Assembly (NCBI GenBank): GCA_964396245.1
Contig: CAYNEO010000008.1
Coordinates: 1 to 64,000 of the forward strand
Reading direction: 5' to 3'
DNA length: 64,000 nt
From: CAYNEO01 sp964396245
GTDB lineage: Bacteria; Zixibacteria; MSB-5A5; GN15; FEB-12
Both the position numbers and the translations under genes were made by a program. Below, in pieces: positions 37,431 to 46,300 of the stretch (its first letter is position 1; each line of letters starts with the position of its first letter). The notes under the pieces were generated by a model that saw nothing but the letters and a program-made list of their open reading frames with translations, searched no databases and was not told the origin of the DNA.

Positions 37431-38179
37431 TACGGCCCCAGTTTAGTGAGAATACGTTCGAGGACCAGTTCCGTTTCGCGCCCGGTCTCTTCGTCACCTT
37501 CGAAACGATACTGATTGATATCGCGGGCGAGCAATTCCAACTCTTCGGCGGTTTCCACGGCGTACCATATTTCCAGCTCGGACCAGCTCAGTTTCTTTTC
37601 CGTAAACGCCTCGGCGACTTCAAAATAGATCTTTGGCGATTTCCAGTCGAAATCGGCGAGCTTGATCTGGTAGGAACCGCTCATCCCTATGGTGTAGTAC
37701 CGTCCCTCGGGCGTCGGACCGAACACGGCATCGGACTGCTTGAGCATCTTCAGTGCCCGTTTCATCATCGATGAAGTGATGGTCGGCGTACGGCTGCCGA
37801 TCACCAGCACGTTCATGTAGCCGGCCTCGAAGCAATCGGTGAAGATCTGCTCGATACGTACGCCCCACCGGTCTTTGACCTGTTCGCACGTCCGGAAGCG
37901 GCCCTTGAAAGCGTCGGCCTTGCTGCCGTTCAATTTCTTCTTGAGGTAATCGAGAATAATCTTGACGAGCCGTTTGCGATCCAGTTGATCGATGTAATAC
38001 AGCCGCAGGTCGGCGTCGCTAATATCCAGCGCGTTGATGATTGAATCGGTGATAAAGGCCTGGTGAAGGAATCGAAGATCGTCGCCCTTGATAACACCGA
38101 AATCCATCGCCGAGCCGTCTTCCAACGGCTCCTGGATGCAGAGAGCAATAACAGATTCGTTCTTTTTCTTGGCAGGCAT
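37430..38179 (-). CDS. DUF2064-like protein with degenerate glycosyltransferase site
   Basis: This 249-residue protein resembles the DUF2064/TIGR04282 (rSAM-associated transferase, GT-A like) family. The conserved segment VLVIGSRTPTITSSMMKRAL corresponds to family IGSDxPxLT. The second segment FGPTPEGRYYTIGMSG corresponds to GPAxDGGYYLIGL. The metal-binding Asp of the first motif is replaced by Arg, and the DG of the second by EG. Activity as a nucleotide-sugar transferase is therefore doubtful. A near-consensus promoter lies upstream, and the creatininase-like gene follows with a one-base overlap. Confidence 0.65.
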   Translation of the reverse strand: MPAKKKNESVIALCIQEPLEDGSAMDFGVIKGDDLRFLHQAFITDSIINALDISDADLRLYYIDQLDRKRLVKIILDYLKKKLNGSKADAFKGRFRTCEQVKDRWGVRIEQIFTDCFEAGYMNVLVIGSRTPTITSSMMKRALKMLKQSDAVFGPTPEGRYYTIGMSGSYQIKLADFDWKSPKIYFEVAEAFTEKKLSWSELEIWYAVETAEELELLARDINQYRFEGDEETGRETELVLERILTKLGP

Positions 38180-38214
38180 ATTCCCTGGTATTGTTCAGTT
38201 CAGCATTTGCGTCG

Positions 38215-38243
38215 AATATAAAGACCTGCCTGAGGCGAGTCAA
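38215..38243 (-). promoter_or_regulatory. Sigma-70 promoter of the DUF2064-creatininase operon
   Basis: TTGACT (38238-38243) and TATATT (38215-38220) on the minus strand are separated by 17 bp, 35 bp before the ATG. Confidence 0.7.
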
Positions 38244-38333
38244 GGGAGGCGGGGCAATAAATGTTCCGGCGAAGAAAATTTGTGTGAACCGTCAGAGGAT
38301 GACGGAATAATCACGGAGACAGAAGGTTATGAA

Positions 38334-40253
38334 TCAACGAATTTTCTGCATCTCGGCAACCATATCCTCGGGGCCAACCACACCCTGAAGAATCTGCTTG
38401 ATGTTTCCCTGCGAGTCGAGCAAGAGCGTTGTGGGGAGTGAATATGTTTTCATCCCGAAGCGGGTCATGAACTGTGTGGTCGTTTCACTGCCGAGGGACT
38501 CGAGCTGCACCTTGATGGGTACAAATCGTTGTGCCTCTTGAGCGACAGCCGGGTTGTTGAAGGTGCGTTCGTCCAGGACACGACAGTTGGCACACCAGGT
38601 CGCCCATGTATCGATCAGCACCGGCCGATTTTCCAGCTTCGCCCGGTCAAGTCCCGACTCGAGATCGGTCTCCCAGCTGATCAGAGGCCCCGGCGATTCA
38701 GTGACCGATACGTCCCCGCCCGGCAGCCAATTTCCCGCCGGAGGAAGGATGAAACCGCGGGTTATCATCGTTCCCACAAGCAGATAGGCGCCGATCAAAA
38801 ACGCGAGTATGCCGATGAATTTCTTAAGACGTTGGAAGAAACGGGCATCGGAAGCCAGTCGATCGAATCCTCCGCCGAAGATCCCGAGCGCCAGTAGAAC
38901 CAGACCCGTGAGCACGGCGATGACGGTCGGCGCCACGATGGTACGCAGGAAATAGAGCGCCATCAACAGCAGCACGAACCCGAAAAACTTTTTGACCGAT
39001 TCCATCCACTCACCCGCACCCGGCAACGCATTGATGGCGGATGAAAACGTCCCGATGATGACGAACAGCGTTCCGAGACCTATGGCAAACGTGAAAAGGA
39101 CAATGAATCCAAAGAGAGGTGATCCGTGCGTGGCGACATACAGCAGGATGCCGGCGACGAACGGCCCCACGCAGGGAGAGACAACCAGCGCGGCCACTAT
39201 TCCGAGGACTATCGAACCCCCAATGCCGCCGCTTGTCCGGGTAGTGCCCAGTTTCTGCCTGAGCCCGGAAGGTACCTGCAACTCGTACAGCCCGAACATG
39301 GACAGCGCAAAAATCACGAACACGACCGCAATTCCGATGACCACGCCGGGACTCGCCAGCCAGGCACCGAAGACGCCACCCACAAGCGAAACGACCAGGC
39401 CCATGATGCCGTACATGACAGCCATCGAGCCGACATAAAACAGCGAAAGCACGAAGCCACGCCCGACCGTGCGCTGCTGACCGGCAAAGATGCTCACGGT
39501 GATCGGAATCATCGGATACGTGCAGGGCGAAAATGAGAGCAGCAGACCGGTGACAAACGCGAGACCGAGCGCTATGAAATATCCCCAGAAACCGTATTTC
39601 GTGATTATTCCCTGGAGCCGTGACTGACTGCCGGGCGGCGGTTGCTGCTGCGCCGTGGTTTGTTCTTCCTGTGTCGGTGCGGCAGCGAATATGTCGGTGT
39701 GGTCCGGTTCACCGGCGGCGCCGACGTCGACTGTCAGGTCGGCATTAGCCGTTGTCGGCGCGCGGCACTCTTTGTCGTTGCAGGGCTGATAAGTGAAGCG
39801 AACCGGCAGGACATACTCACCGGGAGCGGCGTCATCCTTCACGGTAATCTGGAATTTTATAATCGGGCGACCGTCGTATACCGACATATCGGCGCCGGCC
39901 AACGGGACCACTTTGGCTTCGGGATATGCTATCGAATGCGGAGTCAATTGGGCGGTCGTATCGAACTCGAGTTCGGCCGGTATCAGCCAGTCTTCAAACG
40001 GCTCAGCGGAGTTGATGTGCCAACCCGGTGCTATAGTCACGAGCACGGCAGCTTCGTACGTTTGTCCCGGCTGAGCGGATGTCACTGAAAGGATCGACGA
40101 GACATCGGCGAGCTCTTCGAGTTCCCCGGCTTTGATTCGGGCATGAGCGTAGTCGGCTGAGACGAGCAGGACTGCAAGGATACCCGCAAAAATAATCAGG
40201 GCGCGGCGGAACCTCAGAGGAGCACAGTTTGAAATTCGCGTCATAACCACCAA
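38334..40253 (-). CDS. dsbD: Thiol:disulfide interchange protein DsbD
   Basis: DsbD carries electrons from cytoplasmic thioredoxin across the inner membrane to periplasmic thiol partners. It is 639 residues. A signal peptide is followed by an N-terminal immunoglobulin-like domain with the Cys pair in PCNDKECRAP (about 160-165). The eight-helix membrane domain carries its two Cys in FSPCTYPMIP (about 243) and VVSPCVGPFV (about 359). The C-terminal thioredoxin domain has WATWCANCRVLDERT (about 549). All three redox pairs are intact. It lies three genes downstream of the putative selenoprotein and four downstream of trxA, separated by a terminator at 40292-40318. Confidence 0.95.
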   Translation of the reverse strand: MVVMTRISNCAPLRFRRALIIFAGILAVLLVSADYAHARIKAGELEELADVSSILSVTSAQPGQTYEAAVLVTIAPGWHINSAEPFEDWLIPAELEFDTTAQLTPHSIAYPEAKVVPLAGADMSVYDGRPIIKFQITVKDDAAPGEYVLPVRFTYQPCNDKECRAPTTANADLTVDVGAAGEPDHTDIFAAAPTQEEQTTAQQQPPPGSQSRLQGIITKYGFWGYFIALGLAFVTGLLLSFSPCTYPMIPITVSIFAGQQRTVGRGFVLSLFYVGSMAVMYGIMGLVVSLVGGVFGAWLASPGVVIGIAVVFVIFALSMFGLYELQVPSGLRQKLGTTRTSGGIGGSIVLGIVAALVVSPCVGPFVAGILLYVATHGSPLFGFIVLFTFAIGLGTLFVIIGTFSSAINALPGAGEWMESVKKFFGFVLLLMALYFLRTIVAPTVIAVLTGLVLLALGIFGGGFDRLASDARFFQRLKKFIGILAFLIGAYLLVGTMITRGFILPPAGNWLPGGDVSVTESPGPLISWETDLESGLDRAKLENRPVLIDTWATWCANCRVLDERTFNNPAVAQEAQRFVPIKVQLESLGSETTTQFMTRFGMKTYSLPTTLLLDSQGNIKQILQGVVGPEDMVAEMQKIR

Positions 40254-40291
40254 TCTTGATGAACCTTGCCCATAAAGTCCGATAAAACAAT

Positions 40292-40318
40292 AAGGGCGAA
40301 GATAACCTTGCTGCCCTT
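40292..40318 (-). terminator. Terminator after the receiver-like gene
   Basis: AAGGGC (40313-40318 on the minus strand) pairs with GCCCTT (40292-40297). The next bases read ATTGTTTTAT on the minus strand. It sits 40 bp after the stop at 40358. Confidence 0.6.
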
Positions 40319-40357
40319 ATAATACAAGTATTCTGAATGGAAAGTTCGCCGGTCGGA

Positions 40358-41569
40358 TCAGGATTTCTTGGATGACCGACCCACGATCTCGTTTTTGATC
40401 ATCTGGAGGAGTTTGTCGCCGTCGATTTTGGCGGCAATCTGCTCGGCGAGTTTTTCGGCCAGCCGGGAGACGAACTCGCGAGTAAATATTTCCATATGTT
40501 CCGGCTTGATCTTCTCGACCTTCTCCTCCCACACCAGGTCCTGTTCGTCGACAGCGACCTGTGTCCCGCCTTCGTCCTCGACGGCTACTTCCTGGTCATC
40601 GGCGCGGATTTTTTCGATTTCTTTTTTGAACTCGTCGATAAACTTATCCACGCCGGCCGTCTGCCTGGCAGACGGGCTCATGGGTCCGGATGATCTGCCG
40701 GTGCTCGTACCGTGTGAAGGTCCGGGCGTGACGGGGTCGACATGAGCCGAAGTCTCGGTGAACGTGAGTTCATCTATATCATCATGTTTGGAGGCCGGTG
40801 TATGGGCCGGATCATTTTCGGCACGCATTGAATTCACGAACCAATCGTAATCGTGAGCCTGGCTTTCCTGGTCGGTCTCGAAGGCGCTCGGGTCGGACAG
40901 ACCATACTGGTCGTCCATGATTTCCAGCTTGCTCGAAGCCTGAGCCTTCTTCTTCTTTGCCTGGTCAGCCTGGTGTTTGATTTCGCTGTCTTCGTCCTGG
41001 ATCATGAGCGACTCCACTTTTGTTCCCCCCGTATCCTTGTCGCCGGTTTTTCCGACGTCACCGGAATCGTTGGCCGATTGCCGCGCCCTGACCGACTTGT
41101 TTATCACTTCCGATGACGTCACGTCGATCTCATCCAGCCCCAGGGCGGCATCCAGCAATTCGTCGTCGAGGCCGTTCTCGCCCTGAGCGTTCCCGTTGGC
41201 CGTGGCCTGTCGGGCCTTGTCGGCAAACACGCTGACCCGCTGGACCAGCTGGTTGGGGTCAAACGGACGCGGGATAATAGCTTCCGGCGGAAACGGGAGA
41301 TCGTCGGTGGATTCATCGCCGGCGAGAAGCAACAGCGGCACCGAGGTGGTGCGTGCGTTGGCCTGGATCTTTTCGTAACAGGGACGGTCGTCGCTGCCTT
41401 TGAGATCAGCGCTGACCAGAATAAGGTGAGGGAGTGAGAATTCAAGGAGTTCCAGAGCCCGGTCGGAACTTCCGACCGAGATCACATCGTAGCCGTGCTG
41501 CCGGAGAATAGTCTCGGCAACGCCTCGGATGGTATCGCTTTCTTCGGCTACCAGAACCCGTTTTTGCAT
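40358..41569 (-). CDS. Receiver-like protein with disordered middle and C-terminal helix
   Basis: This is a 403-residue cytosolic protein. Residues 1-120 have a response regulator fold (MQKRVLVAEESDTIRGV, then PHLILVSADLKGSD). At the phospho-acceptor position the family Asp aligns with Ser, with an Asp two residues later, so phosphorylation is uncertain. The Lys loop reads PRPFDP rather than the usual TKP. Residues 130-330 are low-complexity, rich in Asp, Ser and Lys. The last 60 residues form amphipathic helices (FTREFVSRLAEKLAEQIAA and a KLLQMIKNEIVG end), likely for multimerisation or membrane/protein binding. It follows the rhomboid gene by 12 bp. Confidence 0.7.
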   Translation of the reverse strand: MQKRVLVAEESDTIRGVAETILRQHGYDVISVGSSDRALELLEFSLPHLILVSADLKGSDDRPCYEKIQANARTTSVPLLLLAGDESTDDLPFPPEAIIPRPFDPNQLVQRVSVFADKARQATANGNAQGENGLDDELLDAALGLDEIDVTSSEVINKSVRARQSANDSGDVGKTGDKDTGGTKVESLMIQDEDSEIKHQADQAKKKKAQASSKLEIMDDQYGLSDPSAFETDQESQAHDYDWFVNSMRAENDPAHTPASKHDDIDELTFTETSAHVDPVTPGPSHGTSTGRSSGPMSPSARQTAGVDKFIDEFKKEIEKIRADDQEVAVEDEGGTQVAVDEQDLVWEEKVEKIKPEHMEIFTREFVSRLAEKLAEQIAAKIDGDKLLQMIKNEIVGRSSKKS

Positions 41570-41581
41570 AACCTGTGTATC

Positions 41582-42409
41582 TTAGTTGGCCTTGTTGTCG
41601 TGTTTTCCGGACAACTCGGAAGAAGCCTCTTCCAAAAACTTCCGGTCGGCCTTGCTGATATTCTCGATTCCGACCTCGTTGATCTTGTCGAGAATAGCGT
41701 CGACCCGTTTCATTATATCTTCGGCTTCCTGCACTTTCTTGTTTAGTTTAGCCTCCTGCCGTTTGTAGCGCAAGTTTTTATATTTTCGGCTGAACCACGC
41801 AAATCGCCAATCGCCTTTGAGATAGACCAGTCCCCAGATGGCGCCGCCGAGGTGTGCCATATGGGCTACGTTACCCGAGGAAAAGAGAATGCTCAGCACG
41901 AGCAAACCCGGAATCGCCCATTTCACCTTGACGGGAATCAGGAAGTAGAGATACAGGTAACGCTGGGGGAACATAATCCAGTACGCCACCAGCACGCTCC
42001 AGATGGCGCCGGAGGCGCCGATCATCGGGATGTTCTGTCCCGGGTAGACAATCAGCGTAAGGATGGCTCCGGCCAGACCGCCGATGATGTAGAATCGCCC
42101 GAAGGACTTTGTGCCCCACGTGTACTCGATTTCCGTACCGAACATCCAGAGCACGAACAGGTTGAAGAAGATATGGAAGAACCCGCCGTGAAGGAACATG
42201 TAGGTGAATATCTGGTAGATGAGATTGGGGAACTCGTGGTAGAAGCGGGCCGGCGTCAGACCAAAGATCGGGATCATCTGGGGGATAAATTGCTGCAGGA
42301 TAAACACGGCGATGTTCGCCGCCAGCATCACCTTGATAAACGGTGATATCCCGCCCGGGCCGAATTTCATTCCACCGGTCGGAAATCGTCTGAATTGATA
42401 CGATCTCAT
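41582..42409 (-). CDS. Rhomboid family intramembrane serine protease
   Basis: This 275-residue membrane protein has six helices of the rhomboid core. The catalytic Ser is in MIGASGAIWSVL (about 130) and the His in MAHLGGAIWGLVYL (about 184). The L1-loop Tyr/Trp-rich stretch FLHGGFFHIFFNLFVLWMFG carries the structural His and Asn. The C-terminal 65 residues are a charged cytoplasmic coiled coil (KKVQEAEDIMKRVDAIL). It lies 33 bp after the putative selenoprotein gene, and its stop is followed by the receiver-like gene. Confidence 0.93.
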   Translation of the reverse strand: MRSYQFRRFPTGGMKFGPGGISPFIKVMLAANIAVFILQQFIPQMIPIFGLTPARFYHEFPNLIYQIFTYMFLHGGFFHIFFNLFVLWMFGTEIEYTWGTKSFGRFYIIGGLAGAILTLIVYPGQNIPMIGASGAIWSVLVAYWIMFPQRYLYLYFLIPVKVKWAIPGLLVLSILFSSGNVAHMAHLGGAIWGLVYLKGDWRFAWFSRKYKNLRYKRQEAKLNKKVQEAEDIMKRVDAILDKINEVGIENISKADRKFLEEASSELSGKHDNKAN

Positions 42410-42442
42410 GTTTACGTCGTTATCGGCACATTTCCATAATTG

Positions 42443-42655
42443 TTAAAGCCCGCGCTTTCCGTTCGAATCGTCGGCATCTTTGCCTGCGGAGTCAAGCCGC
42501 TCGAGTTTTGAATCCTTGATCTGTAAGCCGTCCTCCGGACGGCGGCATGCCGGTGTCGCTCACGTATCGACCCCGAGTCGCGGCAAGACCCTGGTCACCA
42601 GGACAATCCAGATGACCAGAAAAATCACAAGAAAGAGAATATCAACGAAGTCCAT
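42443..42655 (-). CDS. Probable small membrane selenoprotein with in-frame TGA (Sec32)
   Basis: This is a 70-codon gene that standard tools would truncate at codon 31. Codons 1-31 give one transmembrane helix (about 5-20, ILFLVIFLVIWIVLV) and then RVLPRLGVDT. Codon 32 is TGA (42560-42562). Reading on gives ATPACRRPEDG, then a charged, disordered-looking tail to TAA at 42443. The Sec-x4-Cys spacing and the LPRLGVDT-Sec context resemble a family I recall with LPKLGVPTC(or U)MSGSC. That recall is not verified here. A SECIS-like hairpin lies 23 nt after the TGA. A sigma-70-like promoter and an ECF-like element lie upstream, and the rhomboid gene follows by 33 bp. The alternative is a 31-residue peptide ending at TGA. 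No selA, selB, selC or selD is in the window. Confidence 0.7.
42527..42543 (-). promoter_or_regulatory. Putative bacterial SECIS element
   Basis: On the mRNA, GCCGUCC-GGA-GGACGGC forms a perfect 7-bp stem with a 3-base loop whose first base is G. The loop starts 23 nt after the UGA. This fits the published consensus for bacterial SECIS elements (loop 3-14 nt, G in the first two loop positions, 16-37 nt from UGA). It lies inside the coding region, as bacterial SECIS elements do. Confidence 0.7.
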
Positions 42656-42722
42656 AAAATAGCCCGATGTAGCGCCGGCTAAGGAATGCAGTCAGTTGTG
42701 CCCGCGCGGTAACTCCATCCCT

Positions 42723-42750
42723 TTAATACGCGCCGAAGTAAAAAAGTTCC
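42723..42750 (-). promoter_or_regulatory. ECF-like element upstream of the selenoprotein gene
   Basis: GGAACTT (42744-42750) and TATTAA (42723-42728) on the minus strand are 15 bp apart, the same two boxes as upstream of the ECF sigma gene (16 bp apart there). Confidence 0.35.
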
Positions 42751-42756
42751 AAGGGC

Positions 42757-42785
42757 ATAATACAGTAGTCGGCCGGAGATTGCAA
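42757..42785 (-). promoter_or_regulatory. Candidate sigma-70 promoter of the selenoprotein-rhomboid operon
   Basis: TTGCAA (42780-42785) and TATTAT (42757-42762) on the minus strand are separated by 17 bp, about 100 bp upstream of the ATG at 42655. Confidence 0.5.
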
Positions 42786-42816
42786 TACAGACAGTGGGGT
42801 GATACGGGGAGATTTC

Positions 42817-42851
42817 AAAAAAAGAACCGGCGAGATCGATGGTCCCGCCGG
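42817..42851 (-). terminator. Intrinsic terminator of trxA
   Basis: On the minus strand, CCGGCGGGAC pairs with GATCTCGCCGG-like arms (42827-42851, one mismatch), followed by TTCTTTTTTT. It separates trxA from the selenoprotein-rhomboid unit. Confidence 0.8.
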
Positions 42852-42878
42852 CTGCGTTTGCTGTCAGGCTAAACCTTG

Positions 42879-43205
42879 TCAGGCCAGCACTTTCTCGAGT
42901 CGAGCCATAAGCTGCGATTTCGGTACAGCGCCTATTACCTGGTCCACCACCTCGCCGTTCTTGAAGAACAGCAGGGACGGAATGGACATGATATTGTATT
43001 TCCCGGCAGTCTTGTTATTCGAGTCAACGTCGAGTTTCGCGACCTTGATTTTCTCGCCCAGTTCGCTGGCGACTTCCTCAAGGATCGGTGCAATCATTTT
43101 GCACGGACCGCACCAGGTAGCCCAGAAATCAACTATAACCGGTTTATCCGATTGAAGAACCTCCGCCTCGAAAGAGTCGTCGGTGATTGTCACTGGTTTG
43201 CTCAT
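42879..43205 (-). CDS. trxA: Thioredoxin
   Basis: This 108-residue cytoplasmic thioredoxin has the active site WATWCGPCKMIAP (about 28-40) and the cis-Pro in SIPSLLFF (about 75). A strong CTGGAGG box lies before the ATG. It has its own promoter (43229-43257) and terminator. It probably reduces DsbD and general targets. Its closeness to the selenoprotein and DsbD makes this a redox-rich neighbourhood. Confidence 0.96.
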   Translation of the reverse strand: MSKPVTITDDSFEAEVLQSDKPVIVDFWATWCGPCKMIAPILEEVASELGEKIKVAKLDVDSNNKTAGKYNIMSIPSLLFFKNGEVVDQVIGAVPKSQLMARLEKVLA

Positions 43206-43228
43206 AAACCGTTACCTCCAGTTGCGTT

Positions 43229-43257
43229 ATGTTAAAACATCAATGTCCCTTAAACAA
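43229..43257 (-). promoter_or_regulatory. Sigma-70 promoter of trxA
   Basis: TTGTTT (43252-43257) and TAACAT (43229-43234) on the minus strand are separated by 17 bp, 23 bp before the ATG. Confidence 0.5.
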
Positions 43258-43395
43258 GCGGTGGTTCCCATGGTTCCGACAGAGAGGTATTCTCGTCCGG
43301 ATACGGCTACCACTCAGGCCGATATCAGGCCAATATATTGTTGTCTGAAATAAAACTCAACCGGAATAATATCGACCGCCGGGGAGATAATTCTT

Positions 43396-46300
43396 CTAGG
43401 AATCGCGATGCGACCGGGTGGGGTCAGGAACCGCGGACTGCCTGGCGAAGGAACGGGCCTGATCGGCAAAGGCCTCAAGACGGGTGTCCTCGCCGGAATC
43501 ACGGAGCCCCTCGTAGCTGATATTGAGCCATGGTATGTCGTCCAGATCCTCGGAAATCTTTTTGGAGAGCGAACTCACGACCGTCCCGGGCATACAGTTG
43601 AACGGCATAGCGTTAACGATGCCGACCGCTCCGTTCCCGGCCATCTCGATGGCTTTGCCGATAGAAAGCACGGCTTCCCCCTTGTAGTCGAGCTGGATAT
43701 AGGGCGTGGCCATTTTCAAGACCTTCCCGACCGGATTATCATGGCGAATCTTCATATGCTTTGAGAAGTGCTTGACCAACTCGTGTTCCTGCCGTTTCTG
43801 CACCATCAGCTGCAGCGAGCTGTCGATAAGCCCTTTGAAATCCCGGGCTTTGAAGGAGTCGGAGCGGTAAGTATAAGAAGTGTACAGCGGCCATTCAGAG
43901 AATGACGCCAGCCAGATTTCCAGGCCGAGACGTTCGAGTTTCTCGATCAGGTGATTATTGGAAAACCTGTTGTTTCGAAGGTAGATTTCGCCAACGACGC
44001 CGACTACCGGGCGCCTTGTCTTTATCGTTTCGATACGACTGAATTCGAGTGACGCCTGTTCGGCGAGGTCTCCGAGCGACTCGTCATTTCGTATACTGTG
44101 GTCAAGCCGACCAAGGTAATGGAGATACAGCTTCTCGGTCTCCCCCTGATTGACTTCGTACGGCCTGGTGCTATGAAGCAATTTGACGAGGCCATCGACG
44201 AAGACGATGCCTTTCCACGCTGCGGCGCGAAATGTCGTACCGTCGAGACCAAACTCGGCGTAACCGTCTTCAGAATTCGGAGAGTAGATGGGAATATCAG
44301 TATAGCCCAACTCGTCGAGGATCATCCGGTGGAACTGACTGTACTGGCCGAACCGGCAGGGTCCGCCGGCTCCGGGCATGAAGAACACCGCTTTGTCCGG
44401 CCTGAAGCCCGGCTCACGGAGTTTCTTGATCATGTCTCCGGTCGTGGTCACGCACGGGAAGCATTCTTTTCCGGAAGTGAACTTCTTACCAAACTCGAGT
44501 GTCAGGTCGTCCGGTTCGTCGAGCACCTCCGCGGTCAGTCCGCATCGCGCGAAGGCGGAGCGGACCGCATAGGCATGATCGCACATGTGCGGGATATAGA
44601 TGGTCTTCTCGAACGGTTTATAGCTGTCGACCGTGATACTGAATTTCGCAACCGGCAAATGGTACTCATAGAACCGCAGCGAATCGATAAACGCCTCGCA
44701 ACGCGTAATGAGACCGGCGTCGGCCGAGTGCTCATCGAGTTCGAGCTGCAGATACGGCTTGCCGATCATAACGCGCCGGAAGAAATGCGTTATGAAGGAA
44801 TCCGGGCCGCAGCCAAATGACGAGATATAGACCGCAAAGAGATTGGGATGGTTGCGAATGTATTGTCCGGCCGAGAGCAGGCGCCGACCATAGCGCCAGT
44901 ACATGCTCGGGTGACCGGTATCGTTGCCGTTGATCGGAAGGAAATCCAGCGGAATGACTTTGTAACCGAGATCTCGAATCTTGGACGGCAGCTCGAGCGA
45001 CAGGCGGCGATCATAGCCGTTGTACGGACGGCTGACAACAACGAGAACCTTATCGTCTTCGCGGATATCCGCGAGTATCTTCTGCCCTTCTTCCGCGAGT
45101 CCCTGCTTGAACAGTTGAAACGCCTTCAGTCCCGACTTGATGGCCTTGCGGAGTTTTCTCTCCGACACATTCAATTCGCGTGCGAGCGGCTTGAACCTCT
45201 GCACCATATCGTCGACATCAAAACTGAAATACACGGGCGTGTCGACAAATTTGATGCCCTTGCCGGCAAAATCGAACCGAGCCCTGAGCGCCGAGCCGAT
45301 GGTCTGCACATAAGGGCAGATATAGGCAGCCTGTTCGCTGTCTTCATTCTCCTCGGCGGCTTTTATGAATGACGGCAGGAAGATAGTGTCGACGTCCTTC
45401 GCGACCAGGTTGTTGATGTGCCCGTACACAAGTTTGATCGGGTAGCAGGTTTCGGCGCTGAACAATTCGAGAGCGTCTTCGACAATCCGCTGGCTGGTCA
45501 AATCGGAGTTAACCACGCGATACTCGATTGACTCGAAGAATGCCAGCCAGAAAGGATAGTACTCGAAGAAATGCAGCACACGGGGTATCCCGATTCGGCC
45601 GCGATACTTGTCCGGCTTCTTGAACTTGACGTATCGTTTGTGCAGATAGCGCTGCCGTAGCGACGCATAATCGGGAGGCAGCTCGCGGTTGGAGCGTTTG
45701 TCGACTTCGTATTTTTCGCAGCGGGCGCCGTAATAGAGAGGCGACTCGTTCTCGATCTCCACGACGCGAATCTCGCAATGGTTGGAACAATCCTCGCACG
45801 GGAACGAGGACAAGTTATACTTGCGCTTATATAAATCGAATCCCTTGAAGACGGTGCTGAAATTTGGATCCTCGGTTCTCTCTATGGCCAGGATCGCCGC
45901 GCCGATGGCGCCGGTTACGTCGTGATGCGGCGGCACGGTGACTTTCTTGCCGACCAGTTTCTCGAAAGCGGCCACGACACCTTTATTCCAGGCTACACCC
46001 CCTTGGAAAAAGATGTTATCGCCCACGCGACGGTCGCCAACCACCTTGGTGAGATAATTGCTTGCGATGGAGTAGGCCAGTCCGGCGATGAGATCATCCT
46101 TGCGCGCCCCCATCCGCTGATGGCTGACGAGATCGGACTCCATAAATACGGTGCAGCGTTCACCGCAGCCGACGGGGCAGGTGGCACAAAGCGCCTTGTC
46201 GCCGAACTCCTGCTCGATATTTATTTTCAGTTTTTCGGCCTGTTCCTGAAGGAATGAGCCGGTCCCGGCGGCGCAGGCTTTGTTCATTTCAAAGTCGATG

